Positions 36,688 through 46,355 of a stretch of DNA of 64,000 nucleotides are shown in pieces. Position 1 is the first letter of the stretch; each line of letters begins with the position of its first letter. The stretch lies in contig JAURFB010000004.1 in NCBI GenBank assembly GCA_030827165.1, positions 1 through 64,000 on the forward strand. The letters are read 5' to 3'. Source of the DNA: Marivivens sp. Its GTDB lineage: Bacteria > Pseudomonadota > Alphaproteobacteria > Rhodobacterales > Rhodobacteraceae. The notes below the pieces were generated by a model. The model was given only the letters and a program-made list of their open reading frames with translations, was not told the DNA's origin and ran no database searches. The translations under genes were made by a program, and so were the position numbers.

Positions 36688-38646
36688 ATGCCAGACGACC
36701 TCCTCTCCGCGGCGGGAGCCGACGATTACAACGCCTCTTCGATCGAAGTCCTCGAGGGGCTCGAACCTGTCCGCAAGCGGCCGGGGATGTATATTGGTGG
36801 CACCGACGAGCGGGCGCTGCATCACCTCGTGGCGGAAATCCTCGACAACTCGATGGACGAGGCGGTGGCGGGCCACGCCAACCGGATCGAGGTCGAACTG
36901 CACGCCGGTTTCTCGATCACCATCCGCGACAACGGCCGCGGAATGCCCTTTGATCCGCACCCGAAATTTCCCGGAAAATCAGCGCTCGAGGTGATCCTGT
37001 GCACGCTGCACGCGGGGGGGAAATTTTCCGGCAAGGCCTATCAGACCTCGGGCGGCCTGCACGGCGTCGGGGCTTCGGTCGTCAACGCCTTGTCGGATCA
37101 CATGCGCGTCGAGGTGGCGCGCAACCGCGAGTTGGTCGCGCTGGAGTTCTCGCGCGGGGTGCCGACCGGACCCCTGCAGAAGCTTGGCCAGACCTCAAAC
37201 CGGCGCGGAACAACGACAACCTTCCACGCCGATGAAGAGATTTTCGGCCATCACCGGTTCAAACCCGCGCGGCTCTTCAAGTCGATACGCTCCAAGGCCT
37301 ATCTCTTCTCGGGTGTCGAGATTCGCTGGAAATCCGAGATTGACGACTGTGAGACGCCAACAGAAGCGGTCTTTCATTTTCCCGGCGGTCTTTCCGACTA
37401 TTTGCGCGAGACCTTGGGAAAGGCCTCAACCTATGCCGATCGGCCTTTTGCCGGAACGGTCGAGTTTCGGGAGAAATTCAACACCCCCGGCAAGGTCGAA
37501 TGGGCGATCAACTGGACGCCCTCGCGCGATGGCTTCATCCAGTCCTATTGCAACACCGTCCCGACCCCCGAGGGCGGCACCCATGAGGCCGGCTTCTGGG
37601 CCGCGATCCTCAAGGGCATCCGAACCTATGGGGAACTCATCAACAATCGCAAGGCCGCCCAGATCACGCGCGAAGACTTGCTGACCGGCGGCTGTGCGCT
37701 TGTTTCATGTTTTATCAGCGAGCCCGAGTTCGTGGGCCAAACCAAGGACCGCCTCGCCACCGCCGACGCCCAGCGCCTTGTCGAGGGCGCGGTGCGCGAT
37801 CACTTTGACAACTGGCTGGCGGCAGATACCAAATCGGCCGGCGCGATCCTCGATTTCCTTGTCCTGCGCGCGGAAGAGCGGATGCGCCGGCGGCAGGAAA
37901 AGGAAACCGCCCGCAAGACAGCCACCAAACGCCTGCGCCTGCCCGGCAAGCTGGTCGATTGCTCGGCCACCTCGCGGGAGGGAACCGAGCTTTTCATCGT
38001 CGAAGGCGACAGCGCGGGCGGCAGCGCCAAGATGGCCCGCGACCGGCGCACCCAAGCCCTCTTGCCCCTGCGCGGCAAGATCCTCAACGTCCTTGGCGCG
38101 GCCTCGTCGAAACTTGGCACCAATCAGGAAATAAGCGATCTGACTCAAGCGCTTGGCGTAGGTCTGGGCACAAGGTTCAACGTCGATGACCTGCGCTATG
38201 ACAAGATCATCATTATGACCGACGCCGACGTGGACGGCGCGCATATCGCCTCGCTCCTGATGACGTTCTTCTTCACCCAGATGCGCCCGCTGATCGATCA
38301 CGGCCACCTCTACCTTGCCTGTCCGCCGCTCTATCGCCTGACCCAGGGCGCGCGGCGGATCTATGTGGCCGACGACGCCGAGAAAGAGACGATGATGGCC
38401 AAGGGTCTTGGCGGCAAGGGCAAGATTGACGTGCAGCGCTTCAAGGGCCTGGGCGAGATGGACGCCAAGGATTTGAAAGACACCACGATGGATCCCGCCA
38501 GCCGCAAGCTCATCCGCGTGACGATCGACGAGGACGAACCGGGCGAAACCGGCGATCTGGTCGAACGCCTGATGGGCAAGAAGCCCGAGCTGCGGTTCCA
38601 GTATATCCAGGAAAACGCGCGGTTTGTTGAGGAGTTGGATGTGTAG
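36688..38646 (+). CDS. parE: DNA topoisomerase IV subunit B
   Basis: This 652-residue ATPase subunit works with ParC to decatenate chromosomes. The GHKL ATP site shows EILDNSMDEAVAGHA, IRDNGRGMPFD and the loop GGLHGVGASVVNALS. The TOPRIM domain has EGDSAGGSAKMARDR and the metal triad DADVDGAHI. The C-terminal region ends QRFKGLGEMDAKDL and so on to LDV. The start at 36688 agrees with family length; longer frames add unlikely residues. ParE rather than GyrB is chosen because of the conserved GYIGGTDE-like and LNVLGAASSKL region and total length below 700. Confidence 0.96.
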   Translation: MPDDLLSAAGADDYNASSIEVLEGLEPVRKRPGMYIGGTDERALHHLVAEILDNSMDEAVAGHANRIEVELHAGFSITIRDNGRGMPFDPHPKFPGKSALEVILCTLHAGGKFSGKAYQTSGGLHGVGASVVNALSDHMRVEVARNRELVALEFSRGVPTGPLQKLGQTSNRRGTTTTFHADEEIFGHHRFKPARLFKSIRSKAYLFSGVEIRWKSEIDDCETPTEAVFHFPGGLSDYLRETLGKASTYADRPFAGTVEFREKFNTPGKVEWAINWTPSRDGFIQSYCNTVPTPEGGTHEAGFWAAILKGIRTYGELINNRKAAQITREDLLTGGCALVSCFISEPEFVGQTKDRLATADAQRLVEGAVRDHFDNWLAADTKSAGAILDFLVLRAEERMRRRQEKETARKTATKRLRLPGKLVDCSATSREGTELFIVEGDSAGGSAKMARDRRTQALLPLRGKILNVLGAASSKLGTNQEISDLTQALGVGLGTRFNVDDLRYDKIIIMTDADVDGAHIASLLMTFFFTQMRPLIDHGHLYLACPPLYRLTQGARRIYVADDAEKETMMAKGLGGKGKIDVQRFKGLGEMDAKDLKDTTMDPASRKLIRVTIDEDEPGETGDLVERLMGKKPELRFQYIQENARFVEELDV

Positions 38647-38711
38647 TCCAGCGAACGATCTCGGCACTTGCCACATTTATTGTTTCCAAATGGGCGCTTG
38701 AGCCGCCACGT

Positions 38712-38739
38712 TTGGGTCACTATTATGACACTGTATTAT
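38712..38739 (+). promoter_or_regulatory. Possible sigma-70-type promoter of the VPLPA-CTERM gene
   Basis: TTGGGT at 38712-38717 and TATTAT at 38734-38739 are separated by 16 bases and lie about 25 bases ahead of the start. The match is moderate and not tested. Confidence 0.3.
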
Positions 38740-38761
38740 CCAAGTCGATCGAGACTCTGAT

Positions 38762-39481
38762 TTGCTGAAATGGTTCGCCCTTGTGCTCGCAGGCCTTCTT
38801 GCAGCACCCGCGTCGGCTACGACCGTCGACACGTCCGGACAATGGTCCGGGGCTGTCACCTATGGCTGGTTCGGAAGCGGAACTTCGCTCCTGGCACCCC
38901 CGGGTGCGACCAATCTTGAATCCGTCAGCTTCTTCTTCCAAAGCGATGCCGAAGGAGAGGAATTCGATTTCTGGGTTGCTACGGACTATTATAGCACAAA
39001 CGTCCTTTTCGAGCAGACCTTTACCGCGACCACGGGCAAGAACACGTTCCTGACCGATATCGCGCTGGAACCGGGGGCTCTGCTTTATACGTTTATCGAT
39101 TTTGGCAATTACGCCGGGTATTCGACCAGATACACGCCGTACGATACTTTTCCGGGCGGGATCGGGTTTTTCCTTGATGCGAACGGCTATTGGATATGGG
39201 ATTTTTCTGGCGCGACATGGCAAGGCGGCAACGGCGGTCTGGACGACTACTATTCGCAGTATGACCTCTTTGGCGACGATCTGGCCTATCTTCTGGAAGC
39301 CGCGTCCTATTGGCTTTGGGGGCGTCAGTCTGCCTATACGCCGCCCGAAGAGTTCCTGCTCTCGCCTGATTTGACGTTTGTGGCCGAATTCACAACGCCG
39401 ATCCCCCTGCCCGCGACCGGCCTCCTGCTGCTCTCGGGCCTCGGCGGTCTTGTCGCCTTCCGCCGTCGCAAGGCCGCCTGA
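38762..39481 (+). CDS. Secreted VPLPA-CTERM-type sorting-signal protein
   Basis: This 239-residue exported protein has a TTG start (GAGA upstream) and a signal peptide (MLKWFALVLAGLLAAPASA). The mature part is Tyr/Trp/Ser-rich with no recognised domain. The C-terminus has the tripartite sorting signal: motif IPLPATG, hydrophobic segment LLLLSGLGGLVAF and basic tail RRRKAA. In Rhodobacterales such tails (VPLPA-CTERM) are cut by an exosortase-like enzyme and often accompany exopolysaccharide. No exosortase is encoded in this window. Function unknown. Confidence 0.85.
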   Translation: MLKWFALVLAGLLAAPASATTVDTSGQWSGAVTYGWFGSGTSLLAPPGATNLESVSFFFQSDAEGEEFDFWVATDYYSTNVLFEQTFTATTGKNTFLTDIALEPGALLYTFIDFGNYAGYSTRYTPYDTFPGGIGFFLDANGYWIWDFSGATWQGGNGGLDDYYSQYDLFGDDLAYLLEAASYWLWGRQSAYTPPEEFLLSPDLTFVAEFTTPIPLPATGLLLLSGLGGLVAFRRRKAA

Positions 39482-39484
39482 CGG

Positions 39485-39865
39485 TCAGTTCTGCAAGGTT
39501 CCGATGTAATTCGCCAGCGCCAGGAGCCGTGCAGGGATTGGCGTCGCCCCAACCATGACGATCCCGCCCATGTCGCCCGCGCCGAATTCGGGCATCTCGT
39601 AGGAAAAGCCTTCCTGTCGGTGCAGCCCGTCGATCGTGCTCATCACATAGTCGCGGGGATAGGTGCCGTCATGGCGGGCCGCGAGGGTCGTCAAGTCTGC
39701 CGGAGCTCGGGCCAGATCGCGCGCCAGCGGGCCATCGCCCTTGCCGCTTGCGCCATGGCAGGCCGAGCAGTCCTCCAGATAGGCCTGTTTGCCGTCGACG
39801 CCTTCGCTCGCGCAGCCGACAAGCGCTACAAGCCCGACCCCGATTCATCCCAGACGTCTTGTCAT
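39485..39865 (-). pseudogene. Lipoprotein c-type cytochrome with an in-frame TGA in its signal peptide
   Basis: From ATG 39865 (GGGAGA 4 bases upstream) the frame reads MTRRLG, then TGA at 39847-39845, then IGVGLVALVGCASEGVDGKQAYLEDCSACHGASG. The lipobox LVGC and the heme motif CSACH (39754-39768) are intact, and a normal C-terminal part with axial Met candidates follows (MPEFGAGDMGGI). The TGA sits where Trp would make a continuous lipoprotein signal. No ATG, GTG or TTG lies between the TGA and the Cys, so expression would require read-through. Length of 127 codons fits a small class I cytochrome. Confidence 0.78.
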
Positions 39866-39928
39866 ACCGCTCTCCCTGCCTTGGCTCATCATCCCGCGTT
39901 TCGCGGCGCATTTCCAGCGTGAAGGCGA

Positions 39929-40615
39929 CTAGGTGGCCGGAATGATCCGACCCGGCTCGAGCCGCACGACCCGATCCATCCGCGCGGCCAATTCGAGGTT
40001 GTGCGTGGCAACAAGCGCCGAAAGGCCGGTTTCCCTCACCACGTCCATCAGTGTCGCGAAAACCCGCTCCGAGGTTTCGGGGTCAAGATTGCCGGTGGGC
40101 TCGTCGGCGAGAAGAAGCCTGGGCTGATTGGCCAGCGCCCGGCAGAAGGCCACGCGCTGCTGCTCGCCGCCCGAAAGGGCCGCGGGGCGGTGTTCGGCGC
40201 GGTCGGCGATCCCGACCCGCGCCAACAAATCAGCGGCGCGCGCGGCGGCGGCGGTCTGCCCGACGCCGTTGGCCAGTTGCGGCAGGATCACGTTCTCGGC
40301 GGCCGAAAACTCAGGAAGAAGGTGGTGGAATTGGTAGATGAACCCGACCTCGGAGCGGCGCACAGCCGTCCTTCGCCGGTCGGACAGGCGCGACATTTCC
40401 TCGCCGGAAATCCTGACCTCGCCGGAATTCGGGGTATCGAGCAGCCCCGCGATATGCAGAAGCGTTGACTTGCCCGCACCCGACGGGGCGACGAGCGCGA
40501 CGACCTCGCCCCGCGCCAGGCTCAGGTCGACCCCGCGCAAGACGCGGACCTCGCCGGGCTTGCCAAGCTTGTAGCCCTTCTCGATCCCCTTCAGCTCCAG
40601 CACCGGCTCATTCAT
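39929..40615 (-). CDS. lolD: Lipoprotein-releasing system ATPase LolD
   Basis: This 228-residue ABC ATPase drives LolCE-type release of lipoproteins from the inner membrane. Walker A is [12 protein letters not shown], the signature [15 protein letters not shown], Walker [15 protein letters not shown], and H-loop [10 protein letters not shown]. It overlaps the permease gene by 8 bases, forming the lolD-lolC pair. It is a MacB/LolD-type ATPase. Its role may include handling the surface lipoproteins encoded elsewhere in this window. Confidence 0.93.
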   Translation of the reverse strand: MNEPVLELKGIEKGYKLGKPGEVRVLRGVDLSLARGEVVALVAPSGAGKSTLLHIAGLLDTPNSGEVRISGEEMSRLSDRRRTAVRRSEVGFIYQFHHLLPEFSAAENVILPQLANGVGQTAAAARAADLLARVGIADRAEHRPAALSGGEQQRVAFCRALANQPRLLLADEPTGNLDPETSERVFATLMDVVRETGLSALVATHNLELAARMDRVVRLEPGRIIPAT

Positions 40616-41891
40616 AGCGCAGCGCCTCCACCGGGTTCATCCGTGCCGCGCGGCGGGCGGGAAAGATCGTCACGACCCAACTGAGAAACAGCGAGAGCGA
40701 AACGGCAGACATCACGTCAGAGAACCGCATTTCCGCCGGAAGATAGTAGATGCCCCGGATCGACGGGTCCCAGACGCCGCCACCCGAGACATAATTGATC
40801 GCCGAGAAAATCGGATCGACATAGGTGGCGAAAAGCGCGCCGAGCGCGACGCCCAGGATCGTCCCGAGCGTGCCAATCGAGGCGCCACAGATAAAGAAGA
40901 CCCGCATCACCGACCCTTCGGTGAGGCCCATGGTTCGCAGGATGCCGATATCGCGGCCCTTGTTCTTCACCAGCATCACAAGGCCCGAGATGATGTTGAG
41001 CGAGGCAATCAGCACGAGGATCGACAGGAGGATGAACATCACGTTGTCCTCGACCGTCAGCGCGCGCAAGAAGGCGCCGGCGCTGTCGCGCCATGTCCAG
41101 ATCAGGGTGTTCTGCCCCGCCGCCTGGATCAAGGCGGGGATCATCGATTCGACGTTGTCGGGGTCTTCGACCATGACCTCGATCTCGTCGGCCACGTCGT
41201 CCTTGTCGAAAAACGTCTGTGCCTGCGCCAGCGGCAGATAGACACGCGTCCGGTCGATATCCCAACGACCGGCCGAGAAGATATAGACCACCTCATAGGC
41301 ATTGACCCGTGGCGAAGTGCCGAAGGCTGTCTTGACGCCATTGGGCGAGATGATCTTGATCTTGTCGCCAAGCCCGACGCCAAGCTGCTGTGCCACGCCC
41401 GAGCCGATGGCGATACCTTCGTCAAACCGCGCCAGATCGCCCATGGCGGTCGCCGGATCGACGATGCGGCGCGACGCGGCCAGATCAGCACCTCGAATAC
41501 CGAAAATCTCGATACCAGAGTTGGCACTGCCGAAATTCGCCATCACCTGCCCGCGGATCAGCGGGGCGGAGTGGGTGACGCCCGGAACCTCGGCCAGCGT
41601 CGCCGCCAGCGCGTCATAATCGGCGATGGTCCGGTCAAGCTGGCCGTTCGCCCCCGTGGTCGCGCTGCGATAGACGGTGACATGGGCGTTGGCGCCGAGG
41701 ATGGTATCGACGAATTCCGACCGGAACCCGGACCGCACGGCAAGCGTCGCCACAAGGGCAAAGACCGCCAGCGTCACGCCGACCAGGCTGATCCAGGTCA
41801 TCACGGAGACGCCGCCCTCGGACCGACGTGCGCGCAGATAGCGCCAGGCGATCATCCATTCGAAACGGGCAAAGGGGGCGGTTTTGGCCAC
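40608..41891 (-). CDS. lolC: Lipoprotein-releasing system permease LolC/LolE
   Basis: This 427-residue inner-membrane protein has four transmembrane helices: one near residue 32 and three near the C-terminus ([42 protein letters not shown]; ... [18 protein letters not shown]). A large periplasmic domain lies between the first and second helices. The opening [24 protein letters not shown] is conserved in LolCE. A single permease encoded beside LolD is usual in Alphaproteobacteria, forming a homodimeric LolF-like unit. Confidence 0.93.
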   Translation of the reverse strand: MAKTAPFARFEWMIAWRYLRARRSEGGVSVMTWISLVGVTLAVFALVATLAVRSGFRSEFVDTILGANAHVTVYRSATTGANGQLDRTIADYDALAATLAEVPGVTHSAPLIRGQVMANFGSANSGIEIFGIRGADLAASRRIVDPATAMGDLARFDEGIAIGSGVAQQLGVGLGDKIKIISPNGVKTAFGTSPRVNAYEVVYIFSAGRWDIDRTRVYLPLAQAQTFFDKDDVADEIEVMVEDPDNVESMIPALIQAAGQNTLIWTWRDSAGAFLRALTVEDNVMFILLSILVLIASLNIISGLVMLVKNKGRDIGILRTMGLTEGSVMRVFFICGASIGTLGTILGVALGALFATYVDPIFSAINYVSGGGVWDPSIRGIYYLPAEMRFSDVMSAVSLSLFLSWVVTIFPARRAARMNPVEALRYE

Positions 41892-42074
41892 TGCTGCTGT
41901 GCTTTCTTTTGGCAGGGACCTTGCGGTCTCATGGGCCGAAGGTCAAGGCGGATCAGGGGCGCGGCGCGGCGCCCGACCCACACGGGGCACCGCCAAATGT
42001 TTTGTGTTCTTCGCCTTGTCGGGACGCGCTGCGAAAACCATATCAGGCGTCATTCATTTTCAAGGGAGATTTTT

Positions 42075-43052
42075 GTGTCAGCCCCGAAACAGATGCGCCA
42101 AGCTCGGATTCTTGCCTATGGCGCGCCCGAGAACCTGCAAATTGATCTGGTTCCTACCCCCAAGCCCAAGCCGAACGAAGTACTTGTGCCGGTGATTGCC
42201 GCGCCTGTAACGGCGGGCGACGTGCGGATACGGTCGGGCAAGGTACCGCAAGGAATGCAAACCCTCTCGCGGCTGGCCCTTGGCTGGAGCCGGCCACGCA
42301 ACCCGCCGGGATGGTCGTTTGCCGGCGAAATCGTCGCAGTCGGGTCCGAGGCCACCGGATTTGCCTAAGGTCAGAAGGTGTTTGGCATCGCGGGGATCAA
42401 GGGCGGCGCGCATGCCGACTTCATCGCGATCCGGGCCGATGGGCCGCTGTTCCCGCTTCCCGAGGGGCTAAGCACCGCGGAAGGTGCGGCGTTCTTCTTT
42501 GGCGGGCTGACAGCGATGGATTTCCTGATCAACAAGGCCCGTTTGGCGGCTGGCGAGCGTCTTTTGGTCAATGGCGCGACGGGGGCGGTGGGCAGCGCCG
42601 CTCTGCAAATGGCGAAGCATCTGGGCGCCGGAGCTACGGCAATTTGCTCGGAAGCCAACCATCCTCTGGCCCGCCAGCTGGGGGCCGAGGCGACCCACGA
42701 TTACCGGAATGGATCGCCCAAAGGGCAATTTGATGTGGTGATGGACGTGATTGGAACGTTGGGCTGGTCCGAGGCGAAGCCGCTCTTGGCACAGGGGGGC
42801 AGACTTTTGCTCGTCACCGCCGGCCTCTGGCCCATGTTGGGTGCGTTTCTAAGGCCGAGCCGCGCCGGACGCAGGCTGATCGCGGGGACATCCACCGAAG
42901 CAAAGGATCAGATGGCCAAGCTGATCGGATTGTATGAGGCCGGTGCATACCGCCCGGTCGTCAGCCAGATCCTGCCTTTCGATCATCTGGCCGAAGCCCA
43001 CCGCATCGCCGAAACCTTTCACAAGCCCGGCAATCTGGTAGTCGAGATATAA
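42075..43052 (+). pseudogene. NAD(P)-dependent zinc-type alcohol dehydrogenase split by an in-frame TAA
   Basis: From a GTG at 42075 (GGGAGA at 42064-42069) the frame encodes MSAPKQMRQARILAYGAPENL, then reaches GSEATGFA and TAA at 42366-42368. The same frame resumes GQKVFGIAGIKGGAHADF and includes the coenzyme loop VNGATGAVGSAALQMAKHLG and the C-terminal HRIAETFHKPGNLVVEI. Together the parts make a complete 325-residue MDR protein of the quinone-oxidoreductase/zinc-type group. The TAA replaces one residue (GFAxGQKVFGI), where Glu or Lys is common. The downstream part alone has no clear start. A bidirectional terminator follows. Confidence 0.8.
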
Positions 43053-43073
43053 GGCACGCGGCAGCGCCAAGCA

Positions 43074-43098
43074 AAAGGGCCCGAGTATCCGGCCCTTT
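43074..43098. terminator. Bidirectional Rho-independent terminator
   Basis: AAAGGGCC (43074-43081) and GGCCCTTT (43091-43098) form an exact 8-bp stem with flanking A and T residues on both strands. It sits between the convergent alcohol dehydrogenase and proS genes. Confidence 0.75.
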
Positions 43099-43120
43099 CC
43101 ATGTTTGGACACTGAAGCGG

Positions 43121-44458
43121 CTAGAGGCCCGCGTAGAACATGGCGATCCGCGCGATGGCTTCCTCGGGGGGGAGCTCGACGCTCTCGCCCGTGCGGCGCG
43201 AGGTCAGTTCGACAACCCCGTTCTTGAGGCCGCGCGGGCCAACCGTGATGCGCCACGGCAGGCCAATGAGGTCCATCGTCGCGAACTTGCCGCCCGCCCG
43301 CTCGTCGCGGTCGTCGTAGAGCGCCTCAAGGCCCAGAGCCGCGACCGACTTGTAGAGAGCGTCGCAAGCGGCATCCGCTTCGGCGTCGCCCTGCTTGAGG
43401 TTGACGATGCCCACATGGAAGGGGGTCACGCCCTCGGGCCAGATGATGCCCTTGTCGTCGTGACTGGCTTCGATGATTGCGCCCAGAAGGCGGCTGACGC
43501 CGATCCCGTGGCTGCCCATCTCGACCGGAACCTTGGTCCCGTCTTTGGTGACAACGGTCGCGCCCATCGCTTCGGAGTATTTGGTGCCGAAGTAGAAGAT
43601 CTGGCCAACCTCGATGCCGCGCCCGACCTTGCGGTGCTCTTCCGGCACGCCGTTGAACACCGCCTCGTCGTGGGTCTCGTCGGTGCGGGCGTAGAGAGTG
43701 GTGAACTCTTCGCAGACCTTCGCCACCTGATCCCGGTTGTCATAGTCGATATCGCGGGCGCCGAGTTTCAAAGCGGTCACGCGGTCGTCGTAGAAGACTT
43801 CGCTCTCGCCGGTCGAGGCCAGCACGAGGAATTCGTGGGTATTGTCGCCGCCGATCGGGCCCGAGGCCGCGCGCATCGGGATTGCCGTGAGGCCCATCCG
43901 TTCGTAGGTGCGCAGATAGCTGACCATGTGGCGGTTGTAGGCGTGCAGAGCGCTCTGGCGGTCTACGTCGAAGTTGTAGCCGTCCTTCATCAGGAATTCG
44001 CGGCCGCGCATGACACCGAAACGCGGGCGGACCTCGTCGCGGAATTTCCACTGGATGTGGTAGAGCGTCATCGGCAGGTCTTTGTAGCTGCCCACATGGG
44101 ACCGGAAGATGTCCGTGATCATCTCCTCGTTGGTGGGCCCGTAGAGCATATCGCGCTCGTGCCGGTCCTTGATGCGCAGCATTTCCTGTCCGTAATCGTC
44201 ATAGCGCCCGCTCTCGCGCCAAAGATCGGCCGGTTGCAGGGTCGGCATCAGAAGCGGGATGTGGCCGGCGCGGACCTGCTCTTCATGAACGATCTGCTCG
44301 ATCCGCTTGAGCACGCGATAGCCCAGCGGCAGCCACGAATAGATGCCCGCTGCCTGCTGCTTGATCATGCCGGCGCGCAGCATATAGCGGTGCGAGACAA
44401 TCTGCGCCTCGGCGGGGTTCTCTTTCAGAACGGGCAGGAAATAGCGGCTGAGGCGCAT
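43121..44458 (-). CDS. proS: Prolyl-tRNA synthetase (short alphaproteobacterial type)
   Basis: This 445-residue class II synthetase charges tRNA-Pro. Motifs include [56 protein letters not shown] and the later [18 protein letters not shown]. The ~180-residue INS editing domain of E. coli ProRS is absent, as in Alphaproteobacteria, and the C-terminal anticodon-binding domain ends [17 protein letters not shown]. The start at 44458 ([18 protein letters not shown]) is the conserved one. Confidence 0.96.
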   Translation of the reverse strand: MRLSRYFLPVLKENPAEAQIVSHRYMLRAGMIKQQAAGIYSWLPLGYRVLKRIEQIVHEEQVRAGHIPLLMPTLQPADLWRESGRYDDYGQEMLRIKDRHERDMLYGPTNEEMITDIFRSHVGSYKDLPMTLYHIQWKFRDEVRPRFGVMRGREFLMKDGYNFDVDRQSALHAYNRHMVSYLRTYERMGLTAIPMRAASGPIGGDNTHEFLVLASTGESEVFYDDRVTALKLGARDIDYDNRDQVAKVCEEFTTLYARTDETHDEAVFNGVPEEHRKVGRGIEVGQIFYFGTKYSEAMGATVVTKDGTKVPVEMGSHGIGVSRLLGAIIEASHDDKGIIWPEGVTPFHVGIVNLKQGDAEADAACDALYKSVAALGLEALYDDRDERAGGKFATMDLIGLPWRITVGPRGLKNGVVELTSRRTGESVELPPEEAIARIAMFYAGL

Positions 44459-44613
44459 CGGATGGGTCCTTGCAGAAAGTCGGGTCGACCTGCGGTTTAA
44501 AGGGGTGCGAGAGGGCAGGCAAGCGCCCAAACGCGATTGGCGTGGGCCATTTCTGTCGCTGCGGGGTTGATCTGGGCGTGATATGTGACGAGATAGACCC
44601 AAGAGGAGAGACG

Positions 44614-45675
44614 ATGGCCCTTCCCGTCAAAGAACAGGCGAAATATTGGGGGATCGCGGCGGCGGTCGTCTTTGTCGTGCTCTACGCGCTTGGCAATGTT
44701 CTCTTGCCCTTCGTTCTCGGCGGGGCGATTGCCTATGTGCTCGATCCCATTGCCGACCGCCTCGAGAAGCTCGGCTTCAGCCGCGTGCTTTCGGTGGCGA
44801 CGATCACCATTATCGCGGCGCTTGGCTTTGTCGTGGCCTTCCTTCTGATCATTCCGACCCTGATCCAGCAGACCGCCTCACTTGTTGAAAGCGCGCCGAC
44901 AATCGTCGCGCAGCTTCAGCACTGGCTGACCGAGAGGTTCCCCTCGCTGATGGACGCCGACAGCACGATCCGCCATCAGCTGACGGCGGTGGGTCAGACG
45001 ATCCAATCCAAGGGCGGCGATCTCTTGAACGGCTTGGTGAGTTCGGCCTTGAGCCTCATCAATATCATCGTCTTGCTGGTCGTCGTGCCGGTCGTGGCCT
45101 TCTACCTCCTTCTCGATTGGGATCGGATGGTGGCGGTGATCGACGATCTGCTGCCCCGCGATCATGCGCTGGCGATCCGACAGGTCGCGGCGGACATCGA
45201 CAAGACACTCGCCTCGTTCATTCGCGGCCAGGGCACCGTATGCCTGATCCTCGGGACGTATTATGGCGTCTCGCTCATGCTTGTCGGGCTCAATTTCGGC
45301 CTCGCGGTGGGCTTTGTCGGGGGGATCATCTCGTTCATTCCCTACGTCGGGGCCCTCGTCGGCGGGGCGCTGGCCATCGGCCTTGCGCTGTTTCAGTTCT
45401 GGGGCGATTGGCTCTGGATCGGCGTTGTCGCCGGCATCTTCGGCCTCGGCCAGCTGATGGAAGGCAACGTCCTGACGCCAAAGCTTGTCGGCGGCTCGGT
45501 CGGGCTTCATCCGGTATGGCTGATCCTCGCGCTCACGGTTTTTGGCTCGCTTTTCGGCTTCGTGGGGATGCTCGTCGCCGTGCCGGTGGCAGCGATGCTT
45601 GGGGTCTTGGCCCGATTTGCCATCGACCAATACAAGGGCGGACGCCTTTACCGCGGATTGACCGGAAAAGACTGA
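44614..45675 (+). CDS. AI-2E family membrane transporter
   Basis: This 353-residue inner-membrane protein has about seven hydrophobic segments. It carries the family blocks [44 protein letters not shown] and [23 protein letters not shown] (each under 20 in a row if split). GAGGAGAG 2-9 bases upstream supports the start. Despite the name from TqsA, most members transport unknown compounds. It overlaps the next gene by one base (TGATG), a pairing with HdaA that is conserved in Rhodobacterales to my knowledge. Confidence 0.88.
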   Translation: MALPVKEQAKYWGIAAAVVFVVLYALGNVLLPFVLGGAIAYVLDPIADRLEKLGFSRVLSVATITIIAALGFVVAFLLIIPTLIQQTASLVESAPTIVAQLQHWLTERFPSLMDADSTIRHQLTAVGQTIQSKGGDLLNGLVSSALSLINIIVLLVVVPVVAFYLLLDWDRMVAVIDDLLPRDHALAIRQVAADIDKTLASFIRGQGTVCLILGTYYGVSLMLVGLNFGLAVGFVGGIISFIPYVGALVGGALAIGLALFQFWGDWLWIGVVAGIFGLGQLMEGNVLTPKLVGGSVGLHPVWLILALTVFGSLFGFVGMLVAVPVAAMLGVLARFAIDQYKGGRLYRGLTGKD

Positions 45676-46346
45676 TGGCCGAACAGCTTGCCTTTGATTG
45701 GCCGGTGCGGGTGGCGCTGGGGCGCGAGGATTTCTTCATTTCTGACGCAAACGCCCGCGCCTTTGCGATGATTTCGGCACCCGACAGCTGGCCTGAAGGC
45801 AAACTTGCGATCGTTGGCCCAAAGGGCAGCGGCAAGACCCACCTCGCCCGCGTATTCGCGCAAAACAGCGGGGCCGTCATTCTTCGGGCCGACGAGATCG
45901 GGCCGGATTGCCAAGCCCCGACGGCCTTTCTTGTCGTGATCGAGGACATGGAGGCCCTGCCGCGCGGGGCCGAGGAAGCGGTGTTTCATCTTCACAATCA
46001 CCTGCGCGGGCGCGGGCGGCTTCTCCTGACCTCGGATCGCGCGCCCTCCCGCTGGGATATCGCCCTGCCCGACCTCGCCAGCCGGATGCAGGCGACGACT
46101 GTCAGTGGCATCGACGATCCCGACGACCGACTTCTGGGCGCGGTGATGATGAAGCTCTTTCAGGACCGGCAGATCGCCCCTCCCCCGGCGCTCATCGCCT
46201 TTCTCGTCAGCCGGATCGACCGCTCTTTCGCCGCCGCCGCGCGGATGGTCGCCGATCTTGACGCCGCCGCTCTGGCGCAGGGGCGCGAGATCAATGTGCC
46301 TCTCGCGCGGGCGCTTCTGGACAATCCCCCCCCAAGCGGCGGATAA
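45675..46346 (+). CDS. hdaA: HdaA-type DnaA paralogue (regulatory inactivation of replication initiator)
   Basis: This 223-residue AAA+ protein lacks the DNA-binding domain IV of DnaA. It shows the N-terminal clamp-binding-like EQLAFDWPVR, Walker A VGPKGSGKTHLARVFA, Walker B-like FLVVIEDMEALP, the sensor region LLLTSDRAPSRWDIALPDLASRM and lid helices ending DLDAAALAQG. With the sliding clamp it stimulates ATP hydrolysis on DnaA. It starts within the preceding stop codon and is followed by ppk in the same direction. Confidence 0.9.
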   Translation: MAEQLAFDWPVRVALGREDFFISDANARAFAMISAPDSWPEGKLAIVGPKGSGKTHLARVFAQNSGAVILRADEIGPDCQAPTAFLVVIEDMEALPRGAEEAVFHLHNHLRGRGRLLLTSDRAPSRWDIALPDLASRMQATTVSGIDDPDDRLLGAVMMKLFQDRQIAPPPALIAFLVSRIDRSFAAAARMVADLDAAALAQGREINVPLARALLDNPPPSGG

Positions 46347-46355
46347 CCGGTGCCA

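Noticed and set aside
39845-39847. TGA as selenocysteine in the cytochrome gene
   Set aside because: It lies in a signal peptide, far from any redox site, and no selenocysteine-insertion-like stem was noticed immediately after it.
34611-43052. Alternative genetic code or stop-codon recoding
   Set aside because: Three different stop codons are affected and each also ends normal genes in the window, so reassignment is not supported.
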